From assembly GCA_041916775.1 (NCBI GenBank), contig JAYRYZ010000003.1, forward strand, positions 62,001 through 126,000: DNA of 64,000 bases, given 5' to 3'. The notes under the pieces were generated by a model. The model saw only the letters and a list, made by a program, of their open reading frames with translations, did not search any database and was not told where the DNA came from. Position numbers and translations under genes: made by a program. The DNA is from UBA2357 sp041916775 (GTDB taxonomy: Bacteria; Pseudomonadota; Gammaproteobacteria; Burkholderiales; Rhodocyclaceae). Below are positions 8,905-16,852 of the stretch, one piece after another (positions within the stretch are counted from its first letter, which is position 1; each line of letters starts with the position of its first letter).

Positions 8905-11523
8905 TCAGGCGCTGGCTTCGCCACCGTGCCCATGGCGTCGGTGCCTGCTGCGCTGCGCAAGCCAGATTGCAGCGAGCAGCGCGAAGGCGGGTACGAACAT
9001 CCACTCCTTGTCAGGACGCGCTCCCGATGGCAGCTCGATGCGCTTGAGCTCGAAACCCTGCTCCAGCCCGAGCTTGGCCGCCTGGCTGCCGAAGCGCACG
9101 GCCGCCACCTGCACACTGTCCCCGAGGCTCATCGTCGTGAGGCCCATCGCCGCGAGACGCTCCTTGGCCGTCGGTGCGGGTGCGCCCAGCGGCAGCAGCA
9201 CACCCTTCGAGATCTCGTCACCTTCGAGCGAGATGCCCTCGACCCACACCCGTAAATTGGCATTGCGCGGGGCAGCCTCGACGACGCGCGCGAGTTCGGC
9301 GATCGGGCGCTCCTCGAAGGGTGGGTAGAGCATGTCCATCCAGAAGCCCGGCCGGAACAGCGTGAAGGTGATCAGCACCAACGCAGCAGCCTCGTACCAA
9401 CGGTTGCGGGTGACGAACCAGCCCTGCGTTGCGGCGGCGAACAACATGCTTGCCACGGTGGCGCTGACGATCGTCAGGATCAGGTGGAAGGCGTCGGTGA
9501 TACCGATCAGGAGCAACTGGGTGTTGAAGATGAACATGAACGGCAGGATCGCGGTGCGCGCGCTGTAGCCGAAGGCGGTGAAGCCGGTCTTGATCGGGTC
9601 GCTCTTGGCGATGCCTGCCGCCGCGTACGAGGCGAGCCCGACTGGCGGTGTCACGTCCGCCATGAGGCCGAAGTAGAACACGAACAGATGTACCGCGATG
9701 AGCGGCACCAACAGCCCGCTCTGCGCACCCAACTCCACGATCACCGGGGCCATCAGCGTCGAGACCACGATGTAGTTCGCAGTCGTGGGCAGGCCCATGC
9801 CCAGGATCAGCGAGATGAAGGCGACCAGCAGCAGCATGATCATCAGGTTGCCGCCCGACAGCAGCTCCACCAGCTCTGTCATGGCGAGGCCGATCCCGGT
9901 GAGGGTGACGGTGCCGACGATGATGCCTGCGGTCGCCGTCGCGATGCCGATGCCGATCATGTTGCGGGCGCCGGTCACGAGCCCGTCGAAAAGATCCTGG
10001 AAGCCCTGCTTCAAGGGCGCAATGAACGTGCCCTGGCCGCGGAAATAGGCGAACAGCGGCCGTTGGGTGACCAGGATGAACATCAGGAACAGTGTCGCCC
10101 AGAAGGCGGACAGTGCCGGCGAGAGCTGCTCCACCATCAGGTTCCACACCAGTGCAGCCACAGGCAGCAGGTAGTGCAGCCCGGCTTTCAGTGTCGGGCC
10201 GATCTCGGGCAGGTAGCTCATGGTCTCGCCCGGGGCCTCCATGTGCAACTCGGGGTAGCGCGCGGCCAGGCGGACAATCGCGATGTAGGCGAAGAGCATG
10301 AGGACGCTGATCACGGCAAATGCGAAATCACCCGCCAAGCTCTTGATCCAGCCGAAGCCCCAGTAGACGATCGCGGACAGGATGACTAGGCCCGAGAAGG
10401 TCATCGTGGTGGTGATCGCCGCTCTCTGCCACGGCAGCGGGGTGCGGCGCGGCAGGCCCTGAAGGTTCATCTTCAGCGCCTCGAGGTGCACGATGTAGTA
10501 GAGCGCGATGTAGGAGATGACCGCAGGCACCACCGCGTGCTTCATCACCTCGATGTAGGGAATGCCGACGTACTCCACCATGAGGAAGGCTGCAGCACCC
10601 ATCACCGGTGGCATGAGCTGGCCATTCACCGACGACGACACCTCGACCGAGGCCGCCTTGTCTGCGCGATAGCCGACGCTCTTCATCAGCGGAATGGTGA
10701 AGGTGCCGGTGGTGACGACGTTGGCGATTGACGAACCCGAGATCAGGCCGGTGCTGGCCGAGGCCACCACTGCGGCCTTGGCCGGCCCGCCACGCATTCC
10801 GCCGAGTAGTGCGATCGCCGACTTGATGAAGTAGTTGCCCGCGCCTGCGGTCTCCAGCAATGCGCCGAACAGCACGAAAAGAAAGATGAAGCTGGTCGAC
10901 ACCCCGAGCGCAACACCGAACACGCCCTCGGTTGTCAGCCACAGGTGGCTCATGCCCTTGGCGAGCGAGGCGCCGCGATGGGCGATGACATCGGGCATGT
11001 AGGGGCCGAGGAAGATGTAGCCGAGGAACACGATCGCGAGGATCACCATCGGCAGTCCCAGCGCGCGGCGGGCGGATTCGAGCAGCAGCACGAGGCCGGT
11101 CACCGCGACCGCCAGATCCAGCGTGGTCGGCAGGCCCGGGCGGGTCGCGATCTCGGCGTAGAACAGGAACAGGTATCCGGCGCAGAAGGCCGCGACGAGC
11201 GCCAGCATCCAGTCGAAGACGGGGACGCGATCGCGCGGCGAACGCTTGAACGCGGGGTAGGCGGCATAGGCGAGGAACACCGCGAAGGCCAGGTGGATGG
11301 CGCGCGACTCGGTGTCGTTGAGTACGAAGATGCCAAGCGAGAACGGTAGCGGGGAGGCGATCCAGAGCTGGAACAGCGACCACGCGACGGCCACCGCGAC
11401 CAGCAGCTTCGCCGTGGCTCCAGTGGGCTTGCGACCACCGGTGTCGGCCTCGGCGACGATCTGTTTGAGTTCCTCGTCACTGAGCTCGAGCGGCGCGCCT
11501 GACTTGCTTTTGTTGCGCTCCAT
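8905..11523 (-). CDS. TRAP transporter permease, fused 4TM/12TM type with C-terminal DUF3394
   Basis: 872 residues in the inner membrane, combining the small (DctQ-like) and large (DctM-like) TRAP subunits in one chain. After a charged 35-residue N-terminus come many hydrophobic helices, with conserved loops such as GSSIANVVTTGTFTIPLMK, VNGQLMPPVMGAAAFLM and GLPTTANYIVVSTLM. The last 130 residues are a soluble DUF3394-type extension ending in one more helix and a His/Arg-rich tail. Fused permeases of this kind pair with TAXI binding proteins, and one is encoded just upstream on the same strand (150-base gap). Import is expected to be driven by a sodium or proton gradient. The substrate is unknown; some characterised TAXI systems take glutamate. 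Confidence 0.92.
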   Translation of the reverse strand: MERNKSKSGAPLELSDEELKQIVAEADTGGRKPTGATAKLLVAVAVAWSLFQLWIASPLPFSLGIFVLNDTESRAIHLAFAVFLAYAAYPAFKRSPRDRVPVFDWMLALVAAFCAGYLFLFYAEIATRPGLPTTLDLAVAVTGLVLLLESARRALGLPMVILAIVFLGYIFLGPYMPDVIAHRGASLAKGMSHLWLTTEGVFGVALGVSTSFIFLFVLFGALLETAGAGNYFIKSAIALLGGMRGGPAKAAVVASASTGLISGSSIANVVTTGTFTIPLMKSVGYRADKAASVEVSSSVNGQLMPPVMGAAAFLMVEYVGIPYIEVMKHAVVPAVISYIALYYIVHLEALKMNLQGLPRRTPLPWQRAAITTTMTFSGLVILSAIVYWGFGWIKSLAGDFAFAVISVLMLFAYIAIVRLAARYPELHMEAPGETMSYLPEIGPTLKAGLHYLLPVAALVWNLMVEQLSPALSAFWATLFLMFILVTQRPLFAYFRGQGTFIAPLKQGFQDLFDGLVTGARNMIGIGIATATAGIIVGTVTLTGIGLAMTELVELLSGGNLMIMLLLVAFISLILGMGLPTTANYIVVSTLMAPVIVELGAQSGLLVPLIAVHLFVFYFGLMADVTPPVGLASYAAAGIAKSDPIKTGFTAFGYSARTAILPFMFIFNTQLLLIGITDAFHLILTIVSATVASMLFAAATQGWFVTRNRWYEAAALVLITFTLFRPGFWMDMLYPPFEERPIAELARVVEAAPRNANLRVWVEGISLEGDEISKGVLLPLGAPAPTAKERLAAMGLTTMSLGDSVQVAAVRFGSQAAKLGLEQGFELKRIELPSGARPDKEWMFVPAFALLAAIWLAQRSRHRRHGHGGEASA

Positions 11524-11673
11524 GTGCTGATTCTCCCTTCACGCTTTGAAAACGAGCGCGGCAGTGGGGCTGGGCCGCACTGCCGCGCAAGCTGCGTCAG
11601 GGTGCGCGATGCACCCTCCGACGCAGTTGGTCCGGGCCGGCGCGAGATGTGGATCGCCGGCCATGCGGGCGGA

Positions 11674-12648
11674 TCACATCCAGCCCTTCTCCTTGTAGTA
11701 CTTCACTGCACCGTCATGCAGCGGGGCAGACAGACCGTCCTTGATCATGCCGGCGGGCTCGAGGTTGGCAAACGCGGGGTGCAGCTTCTTGAACTCCTCG
11801 AAGTTCTCGAACACGGCCTTTACCATCACGTACACAACGTCGTCCGGAACCTTGGAGGAGCTGACGAAGCTCGCGACGACGCCGAAGGTCTCGGCTGCGT
11901 TAGGGTTGTTTGCATACAGGCCGGCAGGGATGGAGGCCTTGGCATAGTAGGGGAGGTCGGCTACGAGCTTGTCCACGCCGGCGCCCGTGATCGAGACGAG
12001 CTGCGCGCCGCAGGTTGTGGTCGGGTCCTGGATGTTCGCGGCCGGGTGGCCGACGACGTAGGCGAACCCGTCGATCTTGTTGTCGCACAGCGCGGCGCCG
12101 TGCTCATCCGGCTTCAGCTCGGAGGTCAGGGAGAAATCTGCGGTCTTCATGCCGAGTGCCGGCAGGAGTTGATCCATCGTGGAGCGCGTGCCCGACCCCG
12201 GGTTGCCCACGTTGAAGCGCTTGCCCTTGAAATCCTCGAACTTGGTCACGCCCGCTTCCTTGCGCGCGAGGATGGTGAGGGGCTCGGCATGCAGCGCGAA
12301 CACCGAGCGCAGCTCGCCCATCGGGCCGGCATCCTTGAACTGCGCTTCGCCCTTGACGGCGTTGAACTGCGCATCGGACTGGGCCACACCGAAGTCGAGT
12401 TCGCCCGCGCGGATCGTGTTGATGTTGTACACCGAGCCGCCGGTGCTCTCCACCGAGCAGCGGATGCCATGCTGGGCGCGGTCCTTGTTCATCAGTCGGC
12501 AGATCGCACCGCCTGCCGCGTAATACACGCCGGTGACGCCACCCGTACCGATCGTGACGAACTTGGCCTGGGCATGCACGGGGCTGGAGCCGAGGGAGGC
12601 GACGACGGCGAGTGCAGCCGCAATGGGAGCAAGTTTCCGGATAGTCAT
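11674..12648 (-). CDS. TAXI-family TRAP substrate-binding protein
   Basis: 324 residues, periplasmic. A signal peptide ends at VHAQA (about residue 27). The mature protein opens with [19 protein letters not shown], the hallmark of TAXI proteins, followed by [15 protein letters not shown] and [14 protein letters not shown], which line the ligand pocket. It delivers the solute to the fused TRAP permease encoded directly downstream. ATG 12648 is preceded by a GGAGAA ribosome site on the minus strand and gives a clean signal peptide; the longer open frame upstream is not needed. Upstream GGGTTTACCC motifs resemble those before gdh and ggt. Confidence 0.92.
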   Translation of the reverse strand: MTIRKLAPIAAALAVVASLGSSPVHAQAKFVTIGTGGVTGVYYAAGGAICRLMNKDRAQHGIRCSVESTGGSVYNINTIRAGELDFGVAQSDAQFNAVKGEAQFKDAGPMGELRSVFALHAEPLTILARKEAGVTKFEDFKGKRFNVGNPGSGTRSTMDQLLPALGMKTADFSLTSELKPDEHGAALCDNKIDGFAYVVGHPAANIQDPTTTCGAQLVSITGAGVDKLVADLPYYAKASIPAGLYANNPNAAETFGVVASFVSSSKVPDDVVYVMVKAVFENFEEFKKLHPAFANLEPAGMIKDGLSAPLHDGAVKYYKEKGWM

Positions 12649-12735
12649 GAGCGTAGGTTCTCCACCTTGGTTTGAAAGCGGTTTCGTGCCCCGTCGGACG
12701 GCGAGGCTATGCCAATTGAAACCGAAGCAAATCCA

Positions 12736-12793
12736 ACCATAGGTGCTTCGCGCGCTTGGGGCAATTAGGGTTGGTCTGATGCGGGTAAACCCG
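12736..12793 (-). promoter_or_regulatory. Candidate activator sites and -10 for the TAXI-TRAP operon
   Basis: A perfect inverted repeat CGGGT-AA-ACCCG lies at 12782-12793 (core 12783-12792). A degenerate second core at 12768-12777 (AGACCAACCC on the minus strand) is offset by 15 bases, the same offset as upstream of gdh. On the minus strand TATGGT (12741-12736) starts 26 bases after the second core. No -35 hexamer is recognisable. The pattern is seen; its use is inferred. Confidence 0.45.
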
Positions 12794-12897
12794 TGGACCA
12801 CGGATTGGGCGCGCACGGCGTGGCCGCCGTGGCGATTTCGGAGTGCGGCGAGAGGGATGTACGTGCCTTGAGAGTGTGAAATCTCGTGGCATGGGGG

Positions 12898-14181
12898 TCA
12901 GTTGCGCCGCAGGGGCAGCGGAAGTGCGGCTTCGAGCGCAAACGGCTCGTCGGGGATCTGCGCTTGCCGGCCGGCGATGCGGTCCGCGACAAGCGCCCCG
13001 CACCCCGCGGCGAGGGTGAAACCGAGCGCGCCATGGCCGACGTTGAGCCACAGGTTGTCGCAGCCAGGGGCCCGGTCGACGATCGGGCGTCCGCCTGGCG
13101 TGGCCGGGCGCAGTCCCGACCAGGCGCTCGTGTCGGCCTGCACGGTCCAGTCTCCGAATGCCTCGCGCGCTTCGCGGCGCAGGGTGGCAACCCGGGCGGG
13201 CACGATCCCGGCATCTGCGCCGGTGATGTCGGCCATGCCGGCGATGCGCAGGCGCGTGCCGAGGCGCGCATAGACGATCTTGCGTTGGTAGTCGGTGACG
13301 CTCACGGACGGCGCACAACTGTCTGCCGTCAGCGCCAGCGTCAGGCTGTAGCCCTTGACGGCAAGAATCGGCAGTTTCAGACCCAATGGCGCGACCAGCG
13401 CATTGGTGCCGATGCCTGTGCATAGCACGACGGCCTCGGCCTGAAGCACATCGGAGCCGAGCATCACCCCCGTGATCCGCCGTCCGTTCGTCAGCAAGCG
13501 TGTGATGGGACGGCCGAGTGCGAAGCTCACCCGGTTCCCGCCGCTCTGCATGGCCTGGGCCAGCGCCTCGCACAGCTTCAGGCAGTCGCCGGCGTCTTCC
13601 GAAGGGGTGTGGATTCCGCCGACGAGCGCGCTGCGCAGGTGCCGCAGTGCCGGCTCGAGCGCGACGCAGGCATCGGCGTCCAGCGCCCGCTGCTGCTCCG
13701 CGAGCTCGGCATGGGTGGCGAGCAGGGCGCGTGCGGAGTGGAAACTGGCCGAGTCGCGATGCACGATGAGTTTGCCGTTGCGCACGAAGTCGAACTGCAG
13801 GCGGTGCACATCCACCCACTCATGCACGATTGCGCGGCTCAGAAGCGACAGCGGCAGGAGCGCGGCGACAGTGTGCTGCTTGTCGCGCGTGTTGCAGGCA
13901 GCGAGGAACTGCAGCAGCCAGCGCCATTGCGCCGGGTCGAAGCGCGGGCGAAAACGCACCGGCGCGTCGCTGCGCAGCATCCAGCCGGGGATCTTGGCGA
14001 GGATGTCGGGGTCGGCGAGCGGCGCCACATAGCGGTAGCTCAGCTGCCCGCCGTTTGCTTCGCTGGTGCCCGCCCCCACCCGGTCGTGTACGTCCACGAC
14101 GGTGACATTGTGCCCGTCCTTCTGCAGTGCCCAGGCGGTGCTGAGGCCGACGATGCCGGCGCCGATCACGATGATGTCCAT
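12898..14181 (-). CDS. dadA: FAD-dependent D-amino-acid dehydrogenase (DadA family)
   Basis: 427 residues. The Rossmann FAD motif IIVIGAGIVGLSTAWAL begins at residue 3, and the C-terminal substrate and FAD-closing segment includes WSGLRPATPGGRPIVD and NVGHGALGFT. Family members oxidise D-amino acids to 2-oxo acids and pass electrons to the quinone pool from the inner face of the membrane. ATG 14181 was chosen because the FAD fold begins immediately; a longer in-frame extension has no domain support. It is divergent from a LysR regulator, its likely controller. There is no alanine racemase partner in the window, so the true substrate could be another D-amino acid. Confidence 0.85.
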   Translation of the reverse strand: MDIIVIGAGIVGLSTAWALQKDGHNVTVVDVHDRVGAGTSEANGGQLSYRYVAPLADPDILAKIPGWMLRSDAPVRFRPRFDPAQWRWLLQFLAACNTRDKQHTVAALLPLSLLSRAIVHEWVDVHRLQFDFVRNGKLIVHRDSASFHSARALLATHAELAEQQRALDADACVALEPALRHLRSALVGGIHTPSEDAGDCLKLCEALAQAMQSGGNRVSFALGRPITRLLTNGRRITGVMLGSDVLQAEAVVLCTGIGTNALVAPLGLKLPILAVKGYSLTLALTADSCAPSVSVTDYQRKIVYARLGTRLRIAGMADITGADAGIVPARVATLRREAREAFGDWTVQADTSAWSGLRPATPGGRPIVDRAPGCDNLWLNVGHGALGFTLAAGCGALVADRIAGRQAQIPDEPFALEAALPLPLRRN

Positions 14182-14286
14182 GCTGTGTGCTGCTCCCATG
14201 CCGAGGTGTGGATGTGTGAATGTGTGGAACCTCCGGCGCCGCGCGATGCGTTGCCGATGAATGGGTAGTCTAGGCTTGCACCATGC

Positions 14287-14297
14287 CTGCAGTGCAG
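14287..14297. promoter_or_regulatory. Inverted repeat in the dadA-lysR divergent region
   Basis: CTGCA-G-TGCAG is a perfect 11-base palindrome about 105 bases upstream of dadA and 140 bases upstream of the lysR start. Divergent LysR/target pairs usually share such a site. It is short and could be chance. Confidence 0.3.
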
Positions 14298-14439
14298 CGA
14301 TCATGTCGTTGAGGCATGCTGCAAGGACATGGATTGCCGCATCCGAACGCGCTGGGCGATGCGCCAAAACAGTGCGTCGATTCGTTGGTACGTCGCCTCG
14401 TCGATTCGTCGCAGCGATGAACATGGAGGAGAGCTGGCG

Positions 14440-15387
14440 GTGCGCCTGAGACAGATCGAGATCTTTCGTGCCGTGATGCAGGCCGGATCGGTAAGCGCGG
14501 CGGCACGCGCGCTGGGTGTCTCGCAGCCGGTGGTGTCACGCGTGCTCGCACACACCGAGCTTTCGCTCGGGCTGAAGCTGTTCGAGCGTGCCAAGGGCAG
14601 GCTTCTCGCCACCGCCGAGGCGCGCCTGCTCTACCGGCAGGTGGAGCGTGCCTGGGGCGAGGTGGAGCGTATCGCCAGCCTCGCGGAGAACCTGCGGCGT
14701 GGCCACGATGGCCAACTGCGCATTGCCCTCACGCCTTCGCTGGCGAGCGGCCTCCTGCCCGACATCCTGTCGCGCTTGCAGGCTTCGGGCGTGGCTTCCG
14801 GCTATGAGCTGTGGGCCAGCCATTCGGCTGAGATCGAGGCGCATCTGGTCGACTTCACGGTCGATCTGGGGCTGGCCATCGAGCCGCCAGCTCATGTTGC
14901 GCTGCACATCGCGACGATCGCCGAGGGCGCGATGGTGCTCGCGCTGCCGCGTACCTGGCTGGCGGAGGTGGTACGCGTGGATTCGCCCCAGTGGCTTGCG
15001 CAGCGTCCCTACATCGGTCTCGCCGAGCGAACGCCCCTGGGCGAGCGGCTGGCGCGTCTCGAGCAGCTTGGCGGCTGGCAGCCGCTGCGTACCTACAGCG
15101 TGCAGACCTACGCGCTTGCCGGTACATTGGTGGAGCAAGGCCTGGGCTACGCCCTTGTCGATGGCTACACTGCGGCCGGGCTGGATGAGCGTCGCGTCGC
15201 GCTGATGGCTATCCGGCCGGGGATCGGCTTCCGCTTGTGCCTGATGGCGAACGCGGCAGCGCCACGCTCCATCCTCCAGGATCGCTTCGAGACATGCTTG
15301 TGCGAGGTGGAGGCCGCGCGTGCCACACAACTGGCCGTGCGCCTGTCAGGGCGGGTCATGCAGTTCGGCGCCGGGGAAATGCGCTAG
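14440..15387 (+). CDS. LysR-family transcriptional regulator
   Basis: 315 residues. A winged helix-turn-helix at about residues 3-62 (LRQIEIFRAVMQAGSVSAAA, then LGVSQPVVSRVLAH) is followed by a LysR substrate-binding domain from about 90. GTG 14440 is preceded by GGAGGA (14425-14430) at a 9-base spacing, which decides the start over in-frame ATGs upstream. It is divergent from dadA and probably regulates it. Its TAG stop shares the tetranucleotide CTAG (15384-15387) with the stop of the convergent dgkA gene. Confidence 0.9.
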   Translation: MRLRQIEIFRAVMQAGSVSAAARALGVSQPVVSRVLAHTELSLGLKLFERAKGRLLATAEARLLYRQVERAWGEVERIASLAENLRRGHDGQLRIALTPSLASGLLPDILSRLQASGVASGYELWASHSAEIEAHLVDFTVDLGLAIEPPAHVALHIATIAEGAMVLALPRTWLAEVVRVDSPQWLAQRPYIGLAERTPLGERLARLEQLGGWQPLRTYSVQTYALAGTLVEQGLGYALVDGYTAAGLDERRVALMAIRPGIGFRLCLMANAAAPRSILQDRFETCLCEVEAARATQLAVRLSGRVMQFGAGEMR

Positions 15388-15752
15388 GCCAGGATCACCA
15401 GCCCCCAGACGAGCGCCACATTCACGAGGCTTATGAGCACCGCCGCGCTTCCGATATCCTTGGCGCGCTTCGCGAGCGTGTGGTGGTCCAGGGAGATGCG
15501 GTCGACCGTGGCCTCGATCGCGGAGTTGAGGAGTTCCACGATCAGCACCAGCAGCACGCTCGCGATCATCATCGCCTTGCCCAGCGCACCGACATCCAGC
15601 CACAGCGCGAGCGGGATCAGCACCACTGCCAGCCAGAACTCCTGGCGGAAGGCGTCCTCGTTGCGATAGGCCGCGGCGAGCCCGTCCATCGAGTAGAAAA
15701 ATGCGTTGATCACGCGCTTGAGACCGGTCTTGCCTTTGAACGGGCTTTCCAT
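15384..15752 (-). CDS. dgkA: Diacylglycerol kinase, prokaryotic membrane type
   Basis: 122 residues, the normal size for DgkA, an integral inner-membrane enzyme that phosphorylates diacylglycerol to phosphatidic acid so that it can re-enter phospholipid synthesis. The N-terminal amphipathic region (KGKTGLKRVINAFFYSMDGL) is followed by RNEDAFRQEFW and three transmembrane helices. The signature ELLNSAIEATVDR includes the catalytic Glu, and the DIGSAAV motif follows. The start is ATG 15752. It converges with lysR. Confidence 0.95.
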   Translation of the reverse strand: MESPFKGKTGLKRVINAFFYSMDGLAAAYRNEDAFRQEFWLAVVLIPLALWLDVGALGKAMMIASVLLVLIVELLNSAIEATVDRISLDHHTLAKRAKDIGSAAVLISLVNVALVWGLVILA

Positions 15753-15843
15753 CTGGGCTCCATGAGCAAGGGCCGGAACAGGCCCGGGTGTGGGGGCCGT
15801 CGAAGCGCTGACTTTGCCGGCACGGACTGCCCCCGAGGGTGGG

Positions 15844-15849
15844 TACAAT
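15844..15849 (+). promoter_or_regulatory. Possible -10 element upstream of the BtuF-like gene
   Basis: TACAAT at 15844-15849, inside GGGTACAATGGCGCG, lies about 35 bases before the GTG start. No good -35 is spaced 16-18 bases upstream, so this is a moderate guess only. Confidence 0.35.
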
Positions 15850-15885
15850 GGCGCGTCTTTTACCTGCGCCGGAGGGATCCTGCAA

Positions 15886-16704
15886 GTGAGAATGCCCGAG
15901 CCGCGTTTCACCGATGCGATCGGAACCGAGCATGCGCGTGCCGAGGGTTCGCCGCGCATCGTGTCACTGGTGCCCTCGGTGACCGAGTTGCTGTGTGCGC
16001 TCGGCCTTGGGCATGCGCTGGTGGGGCGCACCGGCTTCTGCGTGCATCCGCGCGAAGCGCTGCGTGCGGTCCGCAAGGTGGGGGGGACCAAGGATGTGCG
16101 CATCCATGAGGTGCGCGCGCTGGAGCCCACGCACCTGATCGTCAATATCGACGAGAATCGCCGCGAGACAGTGGACGAACTCGCCGCATTCGTGCCCCAC
16201 GTGGTGGTCACGCACCCCTGCATGCCGGACGACAACCCTGGGCTGTATGCGCTGCTGGGCGGCATCTTCGGTCGCGAGGCGGAGGCTGCGGCGTTGTGCG
16301 CCGATTTCGCGTCGGCACATGCCGAGGCATTGGCGGTGGGCGCGCGCCTCGCACCCGAGTCGGTGCTGTACCTCATCTGGCGCGAACCGTGGATGACGGT
16401 GTCGCGCGCCACCTATATCTCCGCGATGCTCGCGAGTGTCGGCTGGCAGACCTGGCCGGATACTGCTGCAGCACGCTACCCCGCCTTCGAGTGGTCGGAT
16501 TCTTCGCTGGCCGGCGTGCAGCGGGTGTTGCTGTCCTCCGAGCCCTACCGTTTTCGCGACCGGCATCTCGACGAGGTGGCGCGGCTGTCGGCGCGGCCGG
16601 TGACCTTGGTGGATGGTGAGATGGCGTCCTGGTACGGCAGCCGCGCGATTGCCGGTTTGCGCTATCTCGCCGAGCTCAGGCAGCGCCTGGCGGCGCCGGC
16701 TTGA
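15886..16704 (+). CDS. Cobalamin/iron-chelate binding-fold protein (BtuF-like), no signal peptide
   Basis: 272 residues with the helical-backbone metal-receptor fold: RIVSLVPSVTELLCALGLG at about 25-43, then VGRTGFCVHP, KVGGTKDVRI and THLIVNIDEN. In BtuF and siderophore-binding proteins this fold delivers a chelate to an ABC importer. Here no signal peptide or lipobox can be seen with any start, and there is no ABC partner next to it. GTG 15886 follows GGAGGG (15871-15876) at a good spacing; ATG 15892 is an alternative. Its actual ligand is unknown. Cytosolic relatives are often annotated simply as cobalamin-binding proteins. Confidence 0.75.
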   Translation: MRMPEPRFTDAIGTEHARAEGSPRIVSLVPSVTELLCALGLGHALVGRTGFCVHPREALRAVRKVGGTKDVRIHEVRALEPTHLIVNIDENRRETVDELAAFVPHVVVTHPCMPDDNPGLYALLGGIFGREAEAAALCADFASAHAEALAVGARLAPESVLYLIWREPWMTVSRATYISAMLASVGWQTWPDTAAARYPAFEWSDSSLAGVQRVLLSSEPYRFRDRHLDEVARLSARPVTLVDGEMASWYGSRAIAGLRYLAELRQRLAAPA

Positions 16705-16714
16705 TGGGATTGCT

Positions 16715-16792
16715 AGGGTAAACCCTTGGTTTGACCAGTATGCCGGTCGCGGGTAAACCGCAGGGAGATGACGATTCGATTGCGGCTATAGT
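16715..16792 (+). promoter_or_regulatory. Candidate activator sites and -10 upstream of ggt
   Basis: AGGGT-AA-ACCCT is a perfect inverted repeat (16715-16726), and a second copy, GGGTAAACCG, lies at 16751-16760. TATAGT (16787-16792) begins 26 bases after the second copy, the same distance as upstream of gdh and the TAXI gene. There is no -35-like hexamer. The first copy is 35 bases from the second rather than 15. Confidence 0.5.
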
Positions 16793-16852
16793 GCATGGAC
16801 ATTCGCAAGCATTGCTGCGAATGCATCCAGACCACACACCAGGGAGCCGCAG

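Noticed and set aside
12649..12816. A longer TAXI binding protein starting at 12816
   Set aside because: The extension destroys the signal peptide and covers the putative promoter and motif region. ATG 12648 has a good ribosome site.
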